Program-made: the position numbers and the translations under genes
Notes under the pieces: model-generated
What the model was told of the DNA's origin: nothing
Databases searched by the model: none
The model's input: only the letters and a program-made list of their open reading frames with translations
Shown: positions 21,303 through 33,015 of the stretch, piece after piece
How the letters are laid out: each line of letters starts with the position of its first letter
Position numbering within the stretch: position 1 is the first letter of the stretch
Source of the DNA: Oscheius dolichura
Taxonomy: Eukaryota; Nematoda; Chromadorea; Rhabditida; Rhabditidae
Assembly (NCBI GenBank): GCA_932521035.1
Contig: OW051494.1
Coordinates: 10,154,001 to 10,218,000, forward strand
DNA: 64,000 bases
Reading direction: 5' to 3'

Positions 21303-22137
21303 AGATACCCTTGTTTTCAATCTATATCTTCTGTCAATATCCCAAAGTATTTTGAAGAAATTTCGTAATGGGCTGGTCTGCTTTGAGCTCGAAAATTGCC
21401 GTGCCACACGGCTGTCTAACTGTGGTTGGCTAAATGTTTGATTTTGATTCACATTTTTGGTTTCTCTTGGCTCTTTTCTCCACTTTTTCCCAATTCACGA
21501 ATTTTTACTTCTTCAAGACAGTCAGCCCATTGCAAACTTTATCTCTCACTCAATAATATTTGTATTCCCGTCTTTCGATTAGTAAACAACTTTTTTCTTG
21601 TTTATCCATTTGTTTTTGAATAGTCAACATCCCCTAGCACCGGGGAATAACAAAAGGTCATCTTGTTTATTTCTTATGTCCTTTATGACGAAACTGTTTC
21701 ACAATATTGCTCCGCGAGAGCGGTGAGAAATATGCTGCGGGCGGCTTGTCCAGAAAAAAAGGGGGAATTTTCAGCGACGGAGAGTTTGCAAATACAAGGG
21801 AAGAAGAAATACGGAGGGAATAGTTAAATCAGTCATAACTTTTGATTGCATCATCTCCACGCGCCTCGTTTATTTTTCCAGTGGACTGTTGTCTATTTTG
21901 CCCCGTAGACTACACGCCCGTCTAACTGTGGCGCCACAGCCGACACGGCTGTCTATCTGTGGCTTATTGGAAATCTTGACAATAACCCATTTCTTCCCCT
22001 CGGGACTGATTTTGCCCCATATTTACATTTTCCTAGTTTGATTTCACCTTTTCAAGGAAAACTTCCACCCCACCACCCAAAGAACAACATTTCAAGACTG
22101 TTTATTCATTTGGATTTCTCGCGTTTCATCAGTCTTC
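21303..22137. other. Intergenic with dispersed repeats
   Basis: Copies of CACGGCTGTCTAACTGTGG lie at about 21407, 21908 and 21945. The last two form a pair (GTCTAACTGTGGCGCC ACAG .. GACACGGCTGTC). No gene seen. Confidence 0.45.
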
Positions 22138-24881
22138 CTATTTCTTGGTGCATTGCTCCTTGGCAGCTTCAGCGGAGCCGGTCTTCTTCGGCGTCGGCGG
22201 CTCGTCCTTCTTCTTGCCGGTGGCCATCTCGCCGACCTCGTCCTTCTTCTTCACCGCCGGCTGCTCCTTGTTGTTGTTTTTCGCCTGTTCCGGTGGCGGC
22301 GGCGGCTCAACCGGCGATAGACGAGACTTTTCCTTTTTCTTGGCCTTCGGTGATGCGTCAACCTTCTTCTTCTCGGCTTCATCTTTCGTCGCATCCACCG
22401 GCATTCGTGATGAGATCCTCATGGGCGTTGCCGACGGGGTGGCAGGGATGACGCTGGTCTTCGCCTCCGGTCTAGCATGAATATCCAGGGGCCGGATAAT
22501 TTCAAACGAGCACTGAAAAATACACAATTATTAACGTTTTTTGGAAGATGCATAAATCCCGTTTGGTCTCGAGAAAACCCAAACCGCGATGCTCCTCTGC
22601 CTCCTCCCCTTGCAATTCAAAACAAGCTCCAATTTTTGGCAAACTACTCTAGCTTTGTTCGCCATCATTTCTTTAGTATAAAAAGAAGCAAATCGGTAGC
22701 AGAAATGTAATTTCCCAGGCGTTTAGATGGTTTCAAAGGCGCACGCCTACCGCCGTTACAATTATCCCACTGGGTGGGGAATTCATGACCGTTTGAAATT
22801 AGAAAGAAGCCTTTCCATATACAGTGCTAAGTCCATTTTGTACAGAATTTTCTGCTCTCTTTGTTGCTATAAACATCTCCAGGTGAATCCATTTTCTAGA
22901 GGCGACAGTTGACCAGAGAAGCGCCGGCAGGCCATTAAGCGGGCAAAAAGCCAATTCCCGGGGTTCCAAGCACTAACTAAAGAACTGTTTTATCTCCCTT
23001 ACCATAAGCTTGTCATTGACGAGCATGACAGCTGCCGAATTATCAAACTGTCCACAATAATGAGGAGCTGAGAAGAGCGTCACGAGGCGCCGGTCGGCAA
23101 AGAACTGATAGCCGTCCTGTACGACTTGATGTGCCCGGGCAATTAGATCCAAGTCGTTATTGCTCAAAAATTCGGTGAGCACGTCCTTTCCAAAGCCGTA
23201 GCTGGCTCCGCGGGCGTTCTTCTCCCAGCCGACAAGGCCTTCTTGAGGGTCGGCCCAAATCAAATCCATCTCCAGGCCTTCCTGGGTATTGTCACACGGA
23301 GTCGGCCTGGAAAAAGGAATAATTTGAATTCTTAAAAAGGCGGCAAACCGTTTGAGATTAGCCAGCGAGGAGAGATCCTTCATATCGGGCGACATACCGC
23401 CGTGCATACAGAGAATTCGCTCGCCGACCAGGGCACACAACGGCATATAGTTGAAGGTGTCGTTGAAGGCGTCGTAGACCTTGGGAGAATAGCGACGGAC
23501 ACACTCGTCGAAGAAACCATAGTGCCGGTTGACGCTTTGAGTCTCGTGGTTGCCACGGAGCAGGAAGAAGTTGTTCGGGAAACGGAGCTGAAAATGAGGT
23601 AGAATTATTTGAAGAAGTCGTCTCAGAACCCCTGTGTTTTCCCCCTTTATCTTTTCTACAGTAACCCAGAGGAGTCCGGGTCCCTTAGAAGCTTCTGAGA
23701 GTCTTTTCACCCCCATAACACGCTTCCCCCAGCCCAAAACACATGATATACTACCCCTTAGAAAGTCCAGACCTCGGATAAAATGACCCGGGAAAATTCA
23801 AGCGCTCAATTTCCCGGCGTAGATAAGATTTTGGCCATTTTTTGAAGATACAGCTTTCTGGACTTGATTTTCTGATCCCCAATGATCTTCTGGGATTCTC
23901 CACATATTTTTTGAATTTTGAATCATTTGTAGCGTCGTTGTGTTTGTAAACAGGTGAGACAGACAAAGGTGAGAGGACCCCTGATTCATCACCGGCGACG
24001 AGAGAGGCAGAGGGCGCACGGGACAGCAAAAAATAAGGACACTGTGTGTGTGTGTGGAGAGAGAGAGCCAGCCCGTCACCTCCCGCTACCAGACAGCCCC
24101 AATTCCTTTCTTTTCTATTGATTACTGTATGTTGAAAGGTCAACGCCTTTTTATAGCCTTCCACAGTTCGTTGGCCTTCCATTTCTCGTCCACAAGCCAG
24201 ACAAATTCGACCAAACTCCTTATCCATTGAATTCTTCTCAATCTCATTTTCGTTGGTTACTGTACTTTTAAAGGTCTAAGGGCCTCAAATAAGGTCCTAG
24301 ACGGATTACTGGGGTTAGCCGCTTCCCAGAGCCCGCCAAACGCCATTTCCAACTGATTTTCTTGATCCTTTCGCTCCATACTGACCTTATATCCGAACAT
24401 GAGCATAATCAGTTCCAAGTTTTGCTTTCCCCGGTCCACATAGTCTCCCAGGAAGAGATAATTAGTCGTTGACGGGAAGCCGCACTGGGCAAAGAGGCGA
24501 ATCAAATCCGTATATTGGCCATGGGTATCGCCGCAGATTTTAATCGGTACTCCCAGTTCCAGGCATGCCGGCTGCGACAGGAACACCTTTCGTACTTCAT
24601 CTATAAGCATTGGGTTACTGTATTAGACTTTCCAGTCGGAACCAAGAGGTAAAAAGACGCGTACCAAGCAGGTCGTAGACATCCTTCTCCGGGACGACCA
24701 TGGTCAGAGCCCGGTTGGCCGAGACCTTGTCATCCTTGTCGACTTCTACTGGACGGGCGGCAAAATCGGCACACCATCGCTTCTTGACGGGGTCGTCGGC
24801 GTCGGCCGCCTGCTCCTCATAGTAGGCCGTGTTCAAGATGCGAATTATGAAGTCGTCCCATTTATTCGAACAAGTTTCCAT
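22138..24881 (-). CDS. PP1-type serine/threonine phosphatase with charged C-terminal tail
   Basis: Five exons, minus strand: 24881-24665, 24600-24386, 23587-23349, 23306-23003 and 22512-22138. All join in phase to give 449 residues. All PP1 metal and phosphate motifs are present: [40 protein letters not shown], and [11 protein letters not shown] (PP1 has SAPNYCGEFDN). The last exon starts [10 protein letters not shown], as in PP1, but then extends about 110 residues of Lys/Pro/Glu-rich, low-complexity sequence ([19 protein letters not shown]). PP1 dephosphorylates Ser/Thr on targets chosen by regulatory subunits. The divergent core and private tail fit the nematode expansion of PP1-like, often male-germline, phosphatases, but I cannot name an orthologue. 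The 490-bp and 798-bp introns hold only short frames and a small GT/GA microsatellite near 24042. Confidence 0.93.
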
Positions 24882-25520
24882 TTTTGAAGACGTCTAAAAT
24901 TAATAGAATTAATCCATTTTTACTACGAAGTGGAATGGCGGCGGTTGCAGTTGCCAAAAGGGAAATTGCGCGCTGTATGTATGAATGGCGCGCTATCCAA
25001 GTTATTCAACTTTGGGAGGATTTGTAAAAAAACTTTGCCAGTAATTTCAACAATCTATAAAAGTTTAACAATTTGTCTACTTGTTGCCAACTTTTCTATC
25101 ACAAAACATTGGTACTCAAACATTTTTCCCAAATTTGGAAGAACCAGCAGCGCGCGCTCCGTAACGACTGGGTAAACGCGGCAGAAAGCAGTTCTGCTTT
25201 TGGTAACTTGCGCAACTTTTGACGAAAACGGCGAGAGGAAATGGTAACCACCCATTTTTGAAGCAGCAGTAGGGGCCAACTGACGTTTCACACACTTTTT
25301 AACGGAAGTCCCGTAAGAACCAGGTCAATTGACCACATGTTACCACTTTTTCGCTTTTCACCATTTTGAACTGTTCTGGTCGACAAAACTTGACATTATT
25401 AAAATTGGGAAAAACTTTCTTTTGATTCACAGATCTGAGAAAATGACAGTTACACTCGATTGACTCCCACTGAAAGGCGGGAGGGATCACAACCAGGGGC
25501 GTGGAATGGCTTACTCCCCA
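24882..25520. other. Intergenic, nothing supported
   Basis: Between the phosphatase start and the hairpin repeat at 25521. Short open frames only. Confidence 0.4.
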
Positions 25521-25648
25521 ATAGTCCGATCCACTGGACCCGTAAAGTCTCGGCAGAAGGATGATCTTCATTTAAAGCTGTTACAATACTGGGACACCTT
25601 TATATCTTTGCCTTGCCGAGACTTTACGGGTGCAGGAGATCGGACTAT
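25521..25648. repeat. Promoter-proximal hairpin repeat, copy b
   Basis: Terminal inverted repeats begin ATAGTCCGATCC and end GATCGGACTAT, with inner words CCCGTAAAGTCTCGGCA and TGCCGAGACTTTACGGG. The interior has TGTTACAATACTGGGACACC and CTTTATATCTTTG. It lies 129 bp before the ATG at 25777 and has the same orientation to its gene as the other copies. Confidence 0.85.
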
Positions 25649-25776
25649 GTACGACCGAGTTCCTGGTACCGCTCTTGGACTATTTTCTTCGCTTTCTTCT
25701 CTTTATCTCCATCCTCTCTTTCTCATTTTTAATCCACTACCTTCTCCACAAAACCTTGATTTCAGAAAAAAAAGAG

Positions 25777-26057
25777 ATGCCCGGTCTGTTTGATCCCTTC
25801 GAGCTGGGAGTCATCCCCGTCTATTCCCAAGAGACCAACTGGACCGTCGCCTTCATTATCTTGGTCGGATTCTTTATCCACGGTGCTTACCTTCATGCAA
25901 AGATTTACGACATTCCTAACAAGGCTGTAAGTTCTTCACTTTTCCGAAATATACTGTTAATAACCAACTTTAGGCAGCCTTCTTCAAGGACGGAATGAAG
26001 GAGCCACTGGCTAAGAAGACGAAGCTCTCCCCCAAGCTTGGTGTCTACATGATCTAA
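25777..26057 (+). CDS. Single-pass membrane protein
   Basis: Exons 25777-25926 and 25974-26057 join in phase 0 to give 77 residues. The N-terminus (MPGLFDPFELGVIPVYSQ) carries one sequon (NWT). A membrane span follows (VAFIILVGFFIHGAYLHA), then a Lys-rich tail (KEPLAKKTKLSPKLGVYMI). A TTTCAG acceptor lies 11 bases before the ATG. AATAAA follows near 26147. Family not recognised. Confidence 0.62.
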
Positions 26058-27090
26058 AAACGAAGTTCCCTTTGAAGTTTTGCCGATTTTTTGTATGTTT
26101 TTACATACTTTCCAGTTTTTAGTTATCTGTCATCTTAAACATGAGATAATAAACACATACAGACCGTAAGAAAAGCGAATATGAGCCAGAGTCGGAAAGG
26201 GAGGACGGGGCAGGGTTCAAAAATTGATAGGGAACTATAAAAACAAATAATGGAGGATATAATCTGTTTCTAAAAAATAGGATGCCGTAGATTTGTCTCT
26301 TCGTGGCATTTGGCCAGACGGCGACGAAAAATCGAGCGAAACCGAAAATCCCCATTACTTTTGCTCAAAAGGTCCCACCAGGAAGGGTTCCCGTTATGGT
26401 ATCCCTATTTTTGGAGAAGGATACTGGCGCACAAATCCGTTAGAGAACCTTTAGAATAACCTGAAAGGTTCATTGGAAAGCTCCAAAAACAAAGAAAGGT
26501 TGCGGGAACAGTGCACTTATTTCTCTCTTGGATGGTTTGCTCCCCCCTCTCTCTCCCGTTTACCTTCCCCAAGGTGTTTACCATCGTCTCCATTCCCCCT
26601 GAACAATGATGGCTGGATTAAAATTCAGGAGGGGGGTATCTCATTAGCCAACGGTGTGGGGTGGGCGCCAGCCCCACCTCTTCTATCGTCCAAAATATGC
26701 TCGTTTCTTCGATTATCGATTAACAAAAAGAGAGATCCGGGAGAGAGTACCGGCTTCTAGACTCTAGACCCCCATTCCCAACACGCAACCTGCCCTCGGC
26801 CCGGATCAGACCGGCAGCGAGCTGTTCAGCCCAATCCCTCTTTGTTCTCCCCAAATTTGAATTTTCCTGCCAATTTTTCGTGTCGGGAATCGCAGTTTCT
26901 TGACTTTTACTGTATTTTTCGGGTTCTGACAGTTACCACGGCAACATTCGCTGTCAAACATCTTCCATCCTGTTCAATGGGCGTTTTTGAGGTTGCGATG
27001 GGGATTATTGACCTTTTTTCTTATGGTAATACATTTTATATTACTTCCTCTTTTATGAAACCATAAAATAATGTTCCCATTGCAGAAAAT
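26058..27090. other. Intergenic
   Basis: No gene or repeat that I can support, apart from scattered TACTGTA words. Confidence 0.4.
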
Positions 27091-27920
27091 ATGAACGTAC
27101 ATCCCATGGTATCCACCCTCATCGGTTGTGCTTGCGGCCTGGCTGTGGGTATCAGCCTCGTCCTCGTCGTCGACATCATCCGGACTCTTTACACCATTTT
27201 TAAAAAGGCGAGTTTTTAAAATCTTTACTTTTCCTTTTTACTTGACTATGGGGGTTAGAAAGAATATAAGAAACATTACCGTAATCTATCAAGGCGCGAG
27301 AAAGAAGCTAGGTACGGTTGATCGCGCCCTTTCAGGATATTTTGCTATTTTTTCTAACTTGGAGCTGTCAATTATGAATATTATCAGTTAGTTCCATTGT
27401 CGACTTTATGATTAGCTGGCTATTGAAGTTAGAAATGGTGTAGGCCGCGTTACAGTACCTCCAAAAGGTGCAGAACAAGTTAGCTTTCACAATTAGGGTG
27501 TTTATCGCCATATTTGCTCATTTTTCTCATTTTTCTCCACCATTCCTCGTTTTTTTTTGAAGTTCTGTACATATCTACAGCATTTGCTTCCTTTTATAAC
27601 TAGTTAAAAATATTAAAAATGGTGAAAACGGCCCCACAATTGCTCGAAAAGGCGCGGAAGTGGGCAGGCGCCACAGTACAACCATCTGAAGGCGCGCGTC
27701 TCATTCCCCGCGGGTTTCCCAGAATCTTTCAGAAGATGTGAAACTAATGCCATATTTTCAGTGCTGTTGTGGTCCCAAGTCGTCCCAGTCCTCGATCACC
27801 ACTTGGCGCTATGAGCCAATGCCGGCCAGAAGGGAGACTGCCATCTCCATGTCTGCTCCCTCCGCCCCATTCGAAGAGGAGGAGCACATCTACACCGAAT
27901 TGACCATCCGCCGTCCTTAA
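27091..27920 (+). CDS. Single-pass membrane protein with YTEL tail motif
   Basis: Exons 27091-27207 and 27762-27920 join in phase 0 to give 91 residues. Exon 1 is a membrane exon (STLIGCACGLAVGISLVLVV); its donor appears to be GC (AAG/GCGAGT). Exon 2 starts with a triple-Cys patch (CCCGPKSS), a possible palmitoylation site, and ends in an acidic stretch and EEEEHIYTELTIRRP, containing a YxxL sorting-type motif. A TTGCAG acceptor lies five bases before the ATG. Family not recognised. Confidence 0.6.
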
Positions 27921-28136
27921 AAATATTCTACATACATACAACACCAAGTAAATAAAGATACTTTCATTTAAAACCTCTTTCTTTCCTCTAATTTTTCCAT
28001 TTTTCGTGTATCTTCCCCCATTTGCCAGTAAAATGGTAATGAAGATTTGTTGGAAAACGCCATCAAAATTCATCGTAACCATTCGGTAGCCAAGGGAGAA
28101 GGGGATAAAAAGGAGCCGGAAGAGAGACTGGGTATC

Positions 28137-28260
28137 AGTCCGCTTCCCTGCACTCGTAAAGTCTCGGCACCAGGATCATCTTTATTCAAAACTGTTACAA
28201 AACTGTGACGCCTTTATACCTTTGCTCTGCCGAAACTTTACGGGTGCAGGGAATCGGACA
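28137..28260. repeat. Promoter-proximal hairpin repeat, copy c
   Basis: Arms CTGCACTCGTAAAGTCTCGG and inverted CCGAAACTTTACGGGTGCAG. The interior reads TTTATTCAAAACTGTTACAA then ACTGTGACGCCTTTATACC. It lies 224 bp before the ATG at 28484. Confidence 0.85.
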
Positions 28261-28483
28261 ATCGAGGAGCGCACCTTATTTTTCCGGCACCTTTTTTGGT
28301 CTGGTCACCTTGTTTTCCTCCCCCAGCGACTGAACTCTTGTTATTGTTTATCTTACAAACGTTTCCCGCCACTCTGACCGTTCTCTATTGATCTCCAATG
28401 ATTCATATCCGCTCTACACCCTTTTCCAAAGATTTTGTCACTTGTTTTCCCTCAAACTTTGGATGTTTCCAGACAAAGGAATC

Positions 28484-28736
28484 ATGGAATGGTGGTTCGT
28501 CATGCTGTTTATCTTTGCCACTGTCCTCCTGCTGACAGCTGTTGCCTATTGCCTCTATTTGAGAAAAGTTAGCCGCCATGAAGTGAGTTCTAATTTTAAA
28601 TAAGCCACAGTTAGACAGTTGCTGTCTAGTTGTGGCTTTTGCCCAGTCCAAATAGAGCAATCTCTCTCCTTTTCAGTATGTAGTGCCGCCCTATGAGCCG
28701 AGAAGCTTCCATATCACTGTTCCTCGCACTTTCTAG
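28484..28736 (+). CDS. 52-residue single-pass membrane protein
   Basis: Exons 28484-28582 and 28677-28736 join in phase 0. Exon 1: MEWWFVMLFIFATVLLLT continues as one membrane span, then CLYLRKVSRHE. Exon 2: YVVPPYEPRSFHITVPRTF, with a VPPYEP motif reminiscent of the Pro-Tyr exons at 44-54 kb. The intron contains an inverted pair of the dispersed repeat (CCACAGTTAGACAG / CTGTCTAGTTGTGG). A TTTCCAG acceptor precedes the ATG by 11 bases. Confidence 0.58.
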
Positions 28737-29291
28737 TACCGAATCTCGTATTTTCCATAATTTCTTTTAATTTCTTCTATTCCTGCACCCGGGCAATCTT
28801 ACTATGCTTGTAAAGTTCTTGTAAATTGGTCCCGAAGCGAATTGACCTGCTTCCGAACAAAAAAATCGGTGCAATCGCACCAGACCCCCCGGATTTGTAT
28901 AATATTCCGGGTTTTATACGCTTCCTGATAAATAAATAACTTATTTATTACTGTTGACCGTCTGGAAATCTTGCCCTGAACCAGGCAAAAGCTGTCCCTT
29001 TTCCCGCTCCTCCGAACCAGGGATAACACCCTGTTTGTTTAGCAGAACCATCGGGGCTAACCTCTTCTTTGTCCAAGATATTGAAGAATTTGAAGAGTGA
29101 TTATTGGTATATCCTGCAGAACGGAGAGGGGAATAAGACAAACACAAAAAGAGCATTACCCGCTGTTTAAAAGTGTAAAATGGGAGGAGTCTCGACTGAA
29201 AGCGTCTCTCCCGGGGGACCTGCGGGCGAGAGGACGGTATAGTCAACCATTCCACCCTGCCCTCTCTCCCTTGCCAAAATATTGATCTCTG

Positions 29292-29363
29292 TTTTAATTC
29301 AAACCTACATTTTCCTTTATACCTTTGTATTGCCGAGACTTTACGGGTGCAGCGGATCGGACC
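29292..29363. repeat. Half copy (d) of the promoter hairpin repeat
   Basis: Only the interior and right arm are kept (CCTTTATACCTTTG, then TGCCGAGACTTTACGGGTGC). It ends 69 bp before the ATG at 29432. Confidence 0.75.
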
Positions 29364-29431
29364 ATCGGGTACCGAGCCTTCTTTTCCTCCTTTCACAACA
29401 GTTTCTGATAAAATAGCTCCTATTTTATAGA

Positions 29432-29578
29432 ATGCGCCCCGCCGACCACGACCGCCTGGCCCAAGAGCACCGCCGAGGCCACTTTTGGAGGTTCATCTGC
29501 TTCGTCTTCGGCTATCTGCTGGCGAAGGCCAGCCAGAAGATCTGGAACATTATCTGGAACCAGGAGCACCAGGAATAA
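29432..29578 (+). CDS. 48-residue small protein with hydrophobic centre
   Basis: Single exon: MRPADHDRLAQEHRRGHF, then WRFICFVFGYLLAKASQKIW and NIIWNQEHQE. A TTTTATAG acceptor lies one base before the ATG. The last 21 codons and about 880 bp downstream are duplicated in inverted orientation at 40868-41787, where the copy keeps the same C-terminal peptide but a different upstream part. The family is unknown; it may be a membrane-associated peptide. Confidence 0.5.
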   Translation: MRPADHDRLAQEHRRGHFWRFICFVFGYLLAKASQKIWNIIWNQEHQE

Positions 29579-30455
29579 TGGACCAATCTGGACCTGGAAG
29601 CTGGCGGGTCGGCTCTTTTCTCCATGTACAACTTCTTTCTTCAATCTCCTTCCGGTCAGTAGCTAAAGCACTAAAGTTCTTGTGATAATCATGTATATCT
29701 CTCTATTTTCCAATAGTTGTGAATGTTTGGTAGTAAAATTCCTGACATTTAGTCTCTTGTACCAGAAGTGGAGAGGGATTGAGGGCGAAAGACTAGATGC
29801 CAGATGTCTCATAACGGATGACCAGCTGAGAGAGAACTAGGGCTGGGAAATCTCTATTTGTTTAGTGGACTGTGACCCTAGGAAGGTGCTCCACACCATA
29901 TTAGAGAGAGTTTTCTTGTACCGGAGTCACCGCCCAGGCTAATGTGGTTCTATTCCCTCTCTCCCGGACGATTCACTCCCGCCCGGCTGTCTGTTGACTG
30001 CCCGGCGTGATTGGCCGCCGCCGGGCGATAATAACAGGCTTTCAGGTGGATGGACGGGGGAGGGGGGAAGATAGGGTTACTGTAGTCTATATAGACTGGG
30101 ACAGAGACCAAATAGAGCTGTTTTTAATCTGAAAATGAAAAAAAGCAATTTATAATTTGGCGGGAAACGAGCCTAGACGGGAAAGAGGACAAGTTGGCCG
30201 GTTCTTTGTGCTACGAACCGCCGTCAGGTCTCGGCCAAGTGCGGAATAGGCCACTCGTCGCTTTATTTTGACCTTTTCGATCTTAAGATCTCCTTTAAAA
30301 TCTAGTTATTCATGTAAAAATCCTTGTGGGGAGCCCAAATTACCCCTTGAAAGGCTAATTTACCCTAGAAACGGGGTATGGCGGGAGAATTCCTCTATAA
30401 CTCGGGTCCTTGCACCATTGTGTTCATTTCCTTTTCATTTCTCTGTTTTCTACAG
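29516..30455 (+). repeat. Segmental inverted duplication, arm 1
   Basis: About 940 bp that recur almost base for base, inverted, at 40868-41787. The start lies inside the coding end of the gene at 29432; the end is near TTTCTCTGTTTTC. One 18-bp difference (ACTTCTTTCTTCAATCTC) accounts for most of the length difference. Identity looks well above 95% by eye. Confidence 0.88.
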
Positions 30456-31181
30456 CTTTTCGGTCGCCCTGGAGGGGAGCGCTGCCCCGCTTCCCCCGGC
30501 GGGTGTTTCCACCCTACTCATCCTCCCCGCCCTCCAAGAGGCGAGAGAGGCGACCAGCGCAGAGAGTGCTAGAGTATTCTGACCAGTAGTCAGAACAACT
30601 TCTGTTGTAATAGTTTCCTGTCCCGAAGGGTTGATTCCTGTGTTCATTTCAGTGGGCCAGTGTTGCCTGCCAACTCCAACTCTCAACTACCCACGGAGGG
30701 ACGCCAGAGGGGCGGTACTACCATTTTGACAGTAGGCCAAAAATGGGCGAACCTTTCCCTTTCAGTCGTATCTAATATTCGGCCTTCTTTTTAAGTTCGC
30801 GGACTTGTAAAAAAGAATATCTGATCTCAAAAATTTTACCAGTTTGGACAGGTATTACTGTTACAGTGGACAATTCGACGGGAGGATTAATCAGTTACGC
30901 GGTGTTCTTGTTTCGGTCGGTTGTTTTTTGTCTGCTTTCCAGTTTTTTTTTGGAAACTATTGTTTGGCTACTTTATTTTATTTCGGCTGCTAAAAAGTTA
31001 TACGGTGCGCGCACCAACCGCCCGGTTGTTTGCCCTTACGGCGCCGGATTCGCTTATTTTGATTACGTTCACTATAAAGCGCACTATTTCTTTCCATTGT
31101 TTTTGTGTAGTATTCAACTAGGGTGGTACGCGCACGACCTACTTACAGTTCTAATGCTCATATTTACAGAAACAACCGAAG
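30456..31181. other. Intergenic / upstream of unassigned frames
   Basis: Open frames with hydrophobic translations occur at 30866-31190, but they lack an ATG start and overlap each other. I do not call a gene. Confidence 0.35.
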
Positions 31182-32247
31182 ATGTTCCGTAACACAGCTT
31201 ACAATACAGACGATGATGCAGGCCTGGATCCGACTACGGCGTTTCTTAGCGCACCAAATATTGTTCGTAGCCCGTATACGACCGCTTTGTCCTCTGCCTA
31301 TCAGACTAATTCTCCTCTTCTTCTCCAATGTGGCCATGAGGAAAAACCCGAGATTACTGGCAGTATGAATGATTATTTCGAGAAGAACCTAAAGAAAACG
31401 CTGATGAAAAAAGGAATATCTCCACCTTTCTCTTTGATGGTGAAGGATGGAACTGCTGAGAGGCAAAAGAATCCATTTCGAATCCGCCACGGCCTCCGCT
31501 CCTCTCCTCGTCAGCCGGCTGCGGGCTTCCAGGTATATGACATGGATGGACAGGACCATCTGCCGTACCTTGTGCCAAGGTCAAATGACCGAGACCCTCG
31601 GAATATCGGGCACTATTGTCAACTTTCAAATCTGTGTCTACACTTCATCGGGTGTAAGAGCGACAACGACCAGGATCTTTCCGAAGGCTATAACTGTGTT
31701 GCTGTTTCACGCGGAACAGTTAGCAAAGCCCTGTCGAGAGTTAGTTTGATTTTTGCTATACTCTGAACCGAGTCTATTCCCCTTTCTCGATTCTTAATGA
31801 CTTCTTCATTTTCAGGAAGATAAACAGATGAAATTCATCCTCTACAAAAAGCAAACGAAGAAGAAGAAGGACGTAGTTTGCTGGAGATATTTTCAATTAA
31901 TGTGCTTGGATATGTACATGACTGTCGTTGTCCTGGCGCATTAGGTGCCGGATGAATACCACATCTTCTTCAAAATGAGTTTCAAGGAGGATTTATTTTT
32001 TCTGAATACAAGACTACTACGATTATCGCTGGCCTGCCGACTCCAAAGCAACTGAACAGCGACAAATACTACTACTGGCGTGTAAAAAGCAAGTAATAAC
32101 ACAAGGCAAAGATCAACAAATGAAGGAGATCGTTCAAAAAGCTACTCGATTTGGTAGGAGTGCTCATTTTTGTTTGGATTAAGGACACATTTTAGGATAC
32201 GTGTCACCGAACATGCTTCGGCTGATTGACAAAGTTATGCCTAGTTG
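31182..32247 (+). other. Unassigned coding-like region
   Basis: Begins with an ATG frame (MFRNTAYNTDDDAGLDP) that runs over 100 codons. Further coding-like stretches follow in more than one frame (e.g. FQICVYTSSGVRATTTRIF; KFILYKKQTKKKKDV; YDYRWPADSKATEQ; ATRFGYVSPNMLRLIDK across a GTAGGA/TTTTAG intron). The composition is clearly protein-like. I recognise no family and cannot say whether this is an intact gene with unusual splicing, a decaying host gene or part of an old element. No single confident product can be drawn. Confidence 0.35.
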
Positions 32248-32274
32248 ACCCCGTCTGCTCCAAGGGCCCGGCAC

Positions 32275-32481
32275 ATGGCCATTGAACTATCTCAAATTGA
32301 TCCATATCAGAATGATACGAATGACACAGACACGTCAGTAGCCGATTTCCTTCTGCAACTTAACAGCAAAATTGGAAGGACGGAGCCAAATACAGAAGAG
32401 GTTAAAGTGCAGGAAGCCGAAGTGGGTCCACAGGCAGTGGAAATAGAGAATCTTCTTGGAAATGAGCATTCTGACGAATGA
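32275..32481 (+). CDS. Unrecognised acidic protein, first of two overlapping frames
   Basis: An ATG frame of 68 codons (MAIELSQIDPYQNDTNDTD ... LLGNEHSDE). Its stop overlaps the start of the next frame as ATGA. It is acidic, with no membrane segment, and lies in the unassigned cluster. Confidence 0.3.
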   Translation: MAIELSQIDPYQNDTNDTDTSVADFLLQLNSKIGRTEPNTEEVKVQEAEVGPQAVEIENLLGNEHSDE

Positions 32482-33015
32482 CCCAGCCGGATGTCTCAGC
32501 TACAGCGAAAGGATTTCAATTGGTACAGCAAAACGAGGCGGACCAGCTGATCCTACAATTCCCCAACACTGAGCACTCGATGTCGGCACAAAAAGAAATC
32601 CACTCGGGAGAAGAAGAAGCAGCAGAGAAACACGTTTCCATTTTGGTGGAGAAGTACTCTCAAACTGATCCAGTGCAGCCGGTCGCACCTGTAATCGTAT
32701 ACATCCAAATGCCGAAATGCGACGGTGTCTCGGTTGGGACAATGATCGGAGAATCTGAGGATGAGGAAGATAATGGAGAAGGATCTGCTGGTGAAGAAGA
32801 CCCTGGAGAAGAACTCGCTGGAGAAGCCCAGCTCCTGCACGATGTCAATAAAGAAAGAGTCGCTAGAGTAGCCGAAGCGAGATTCGATCCGGAAAACCTC
32901 GAATTTGGACCAATTCGGCGCTTTTGTGGTGCGCGTATCATGTTTTTTTTTCTGACAATAACATTCGTTTTCAGAAGTAACAACGAAGAATGGCAGCCGA
33001 ACTGGTTCAACTGAA
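32478..33015 (+). CDS. Unrecognised acidic protein, two exons
   Basis: The frame opens at the overlapping ATGA. It encodes about 150 residues rich in Glu/Gln (e.g. HSGEEEAAEKHVSILVEKY, ESEDEEDNGEGSAGEEDPGE) and ends in a basic/Arg stretch. A GTGCGC/TTTTCAG intron (32929-32974) would join in phase to a short tail ending at 33015. Family not recognised. It overlaps the kinase-like fragment in a different frame. Confidence 0.35.

Noticed and set aside
23751-24227. 158-residue minus-strand frame
   Set aside because: It lies in an intron of the PP1-like gene, contains a GT/GA microsatellite, and is not needed for any in-phase model.
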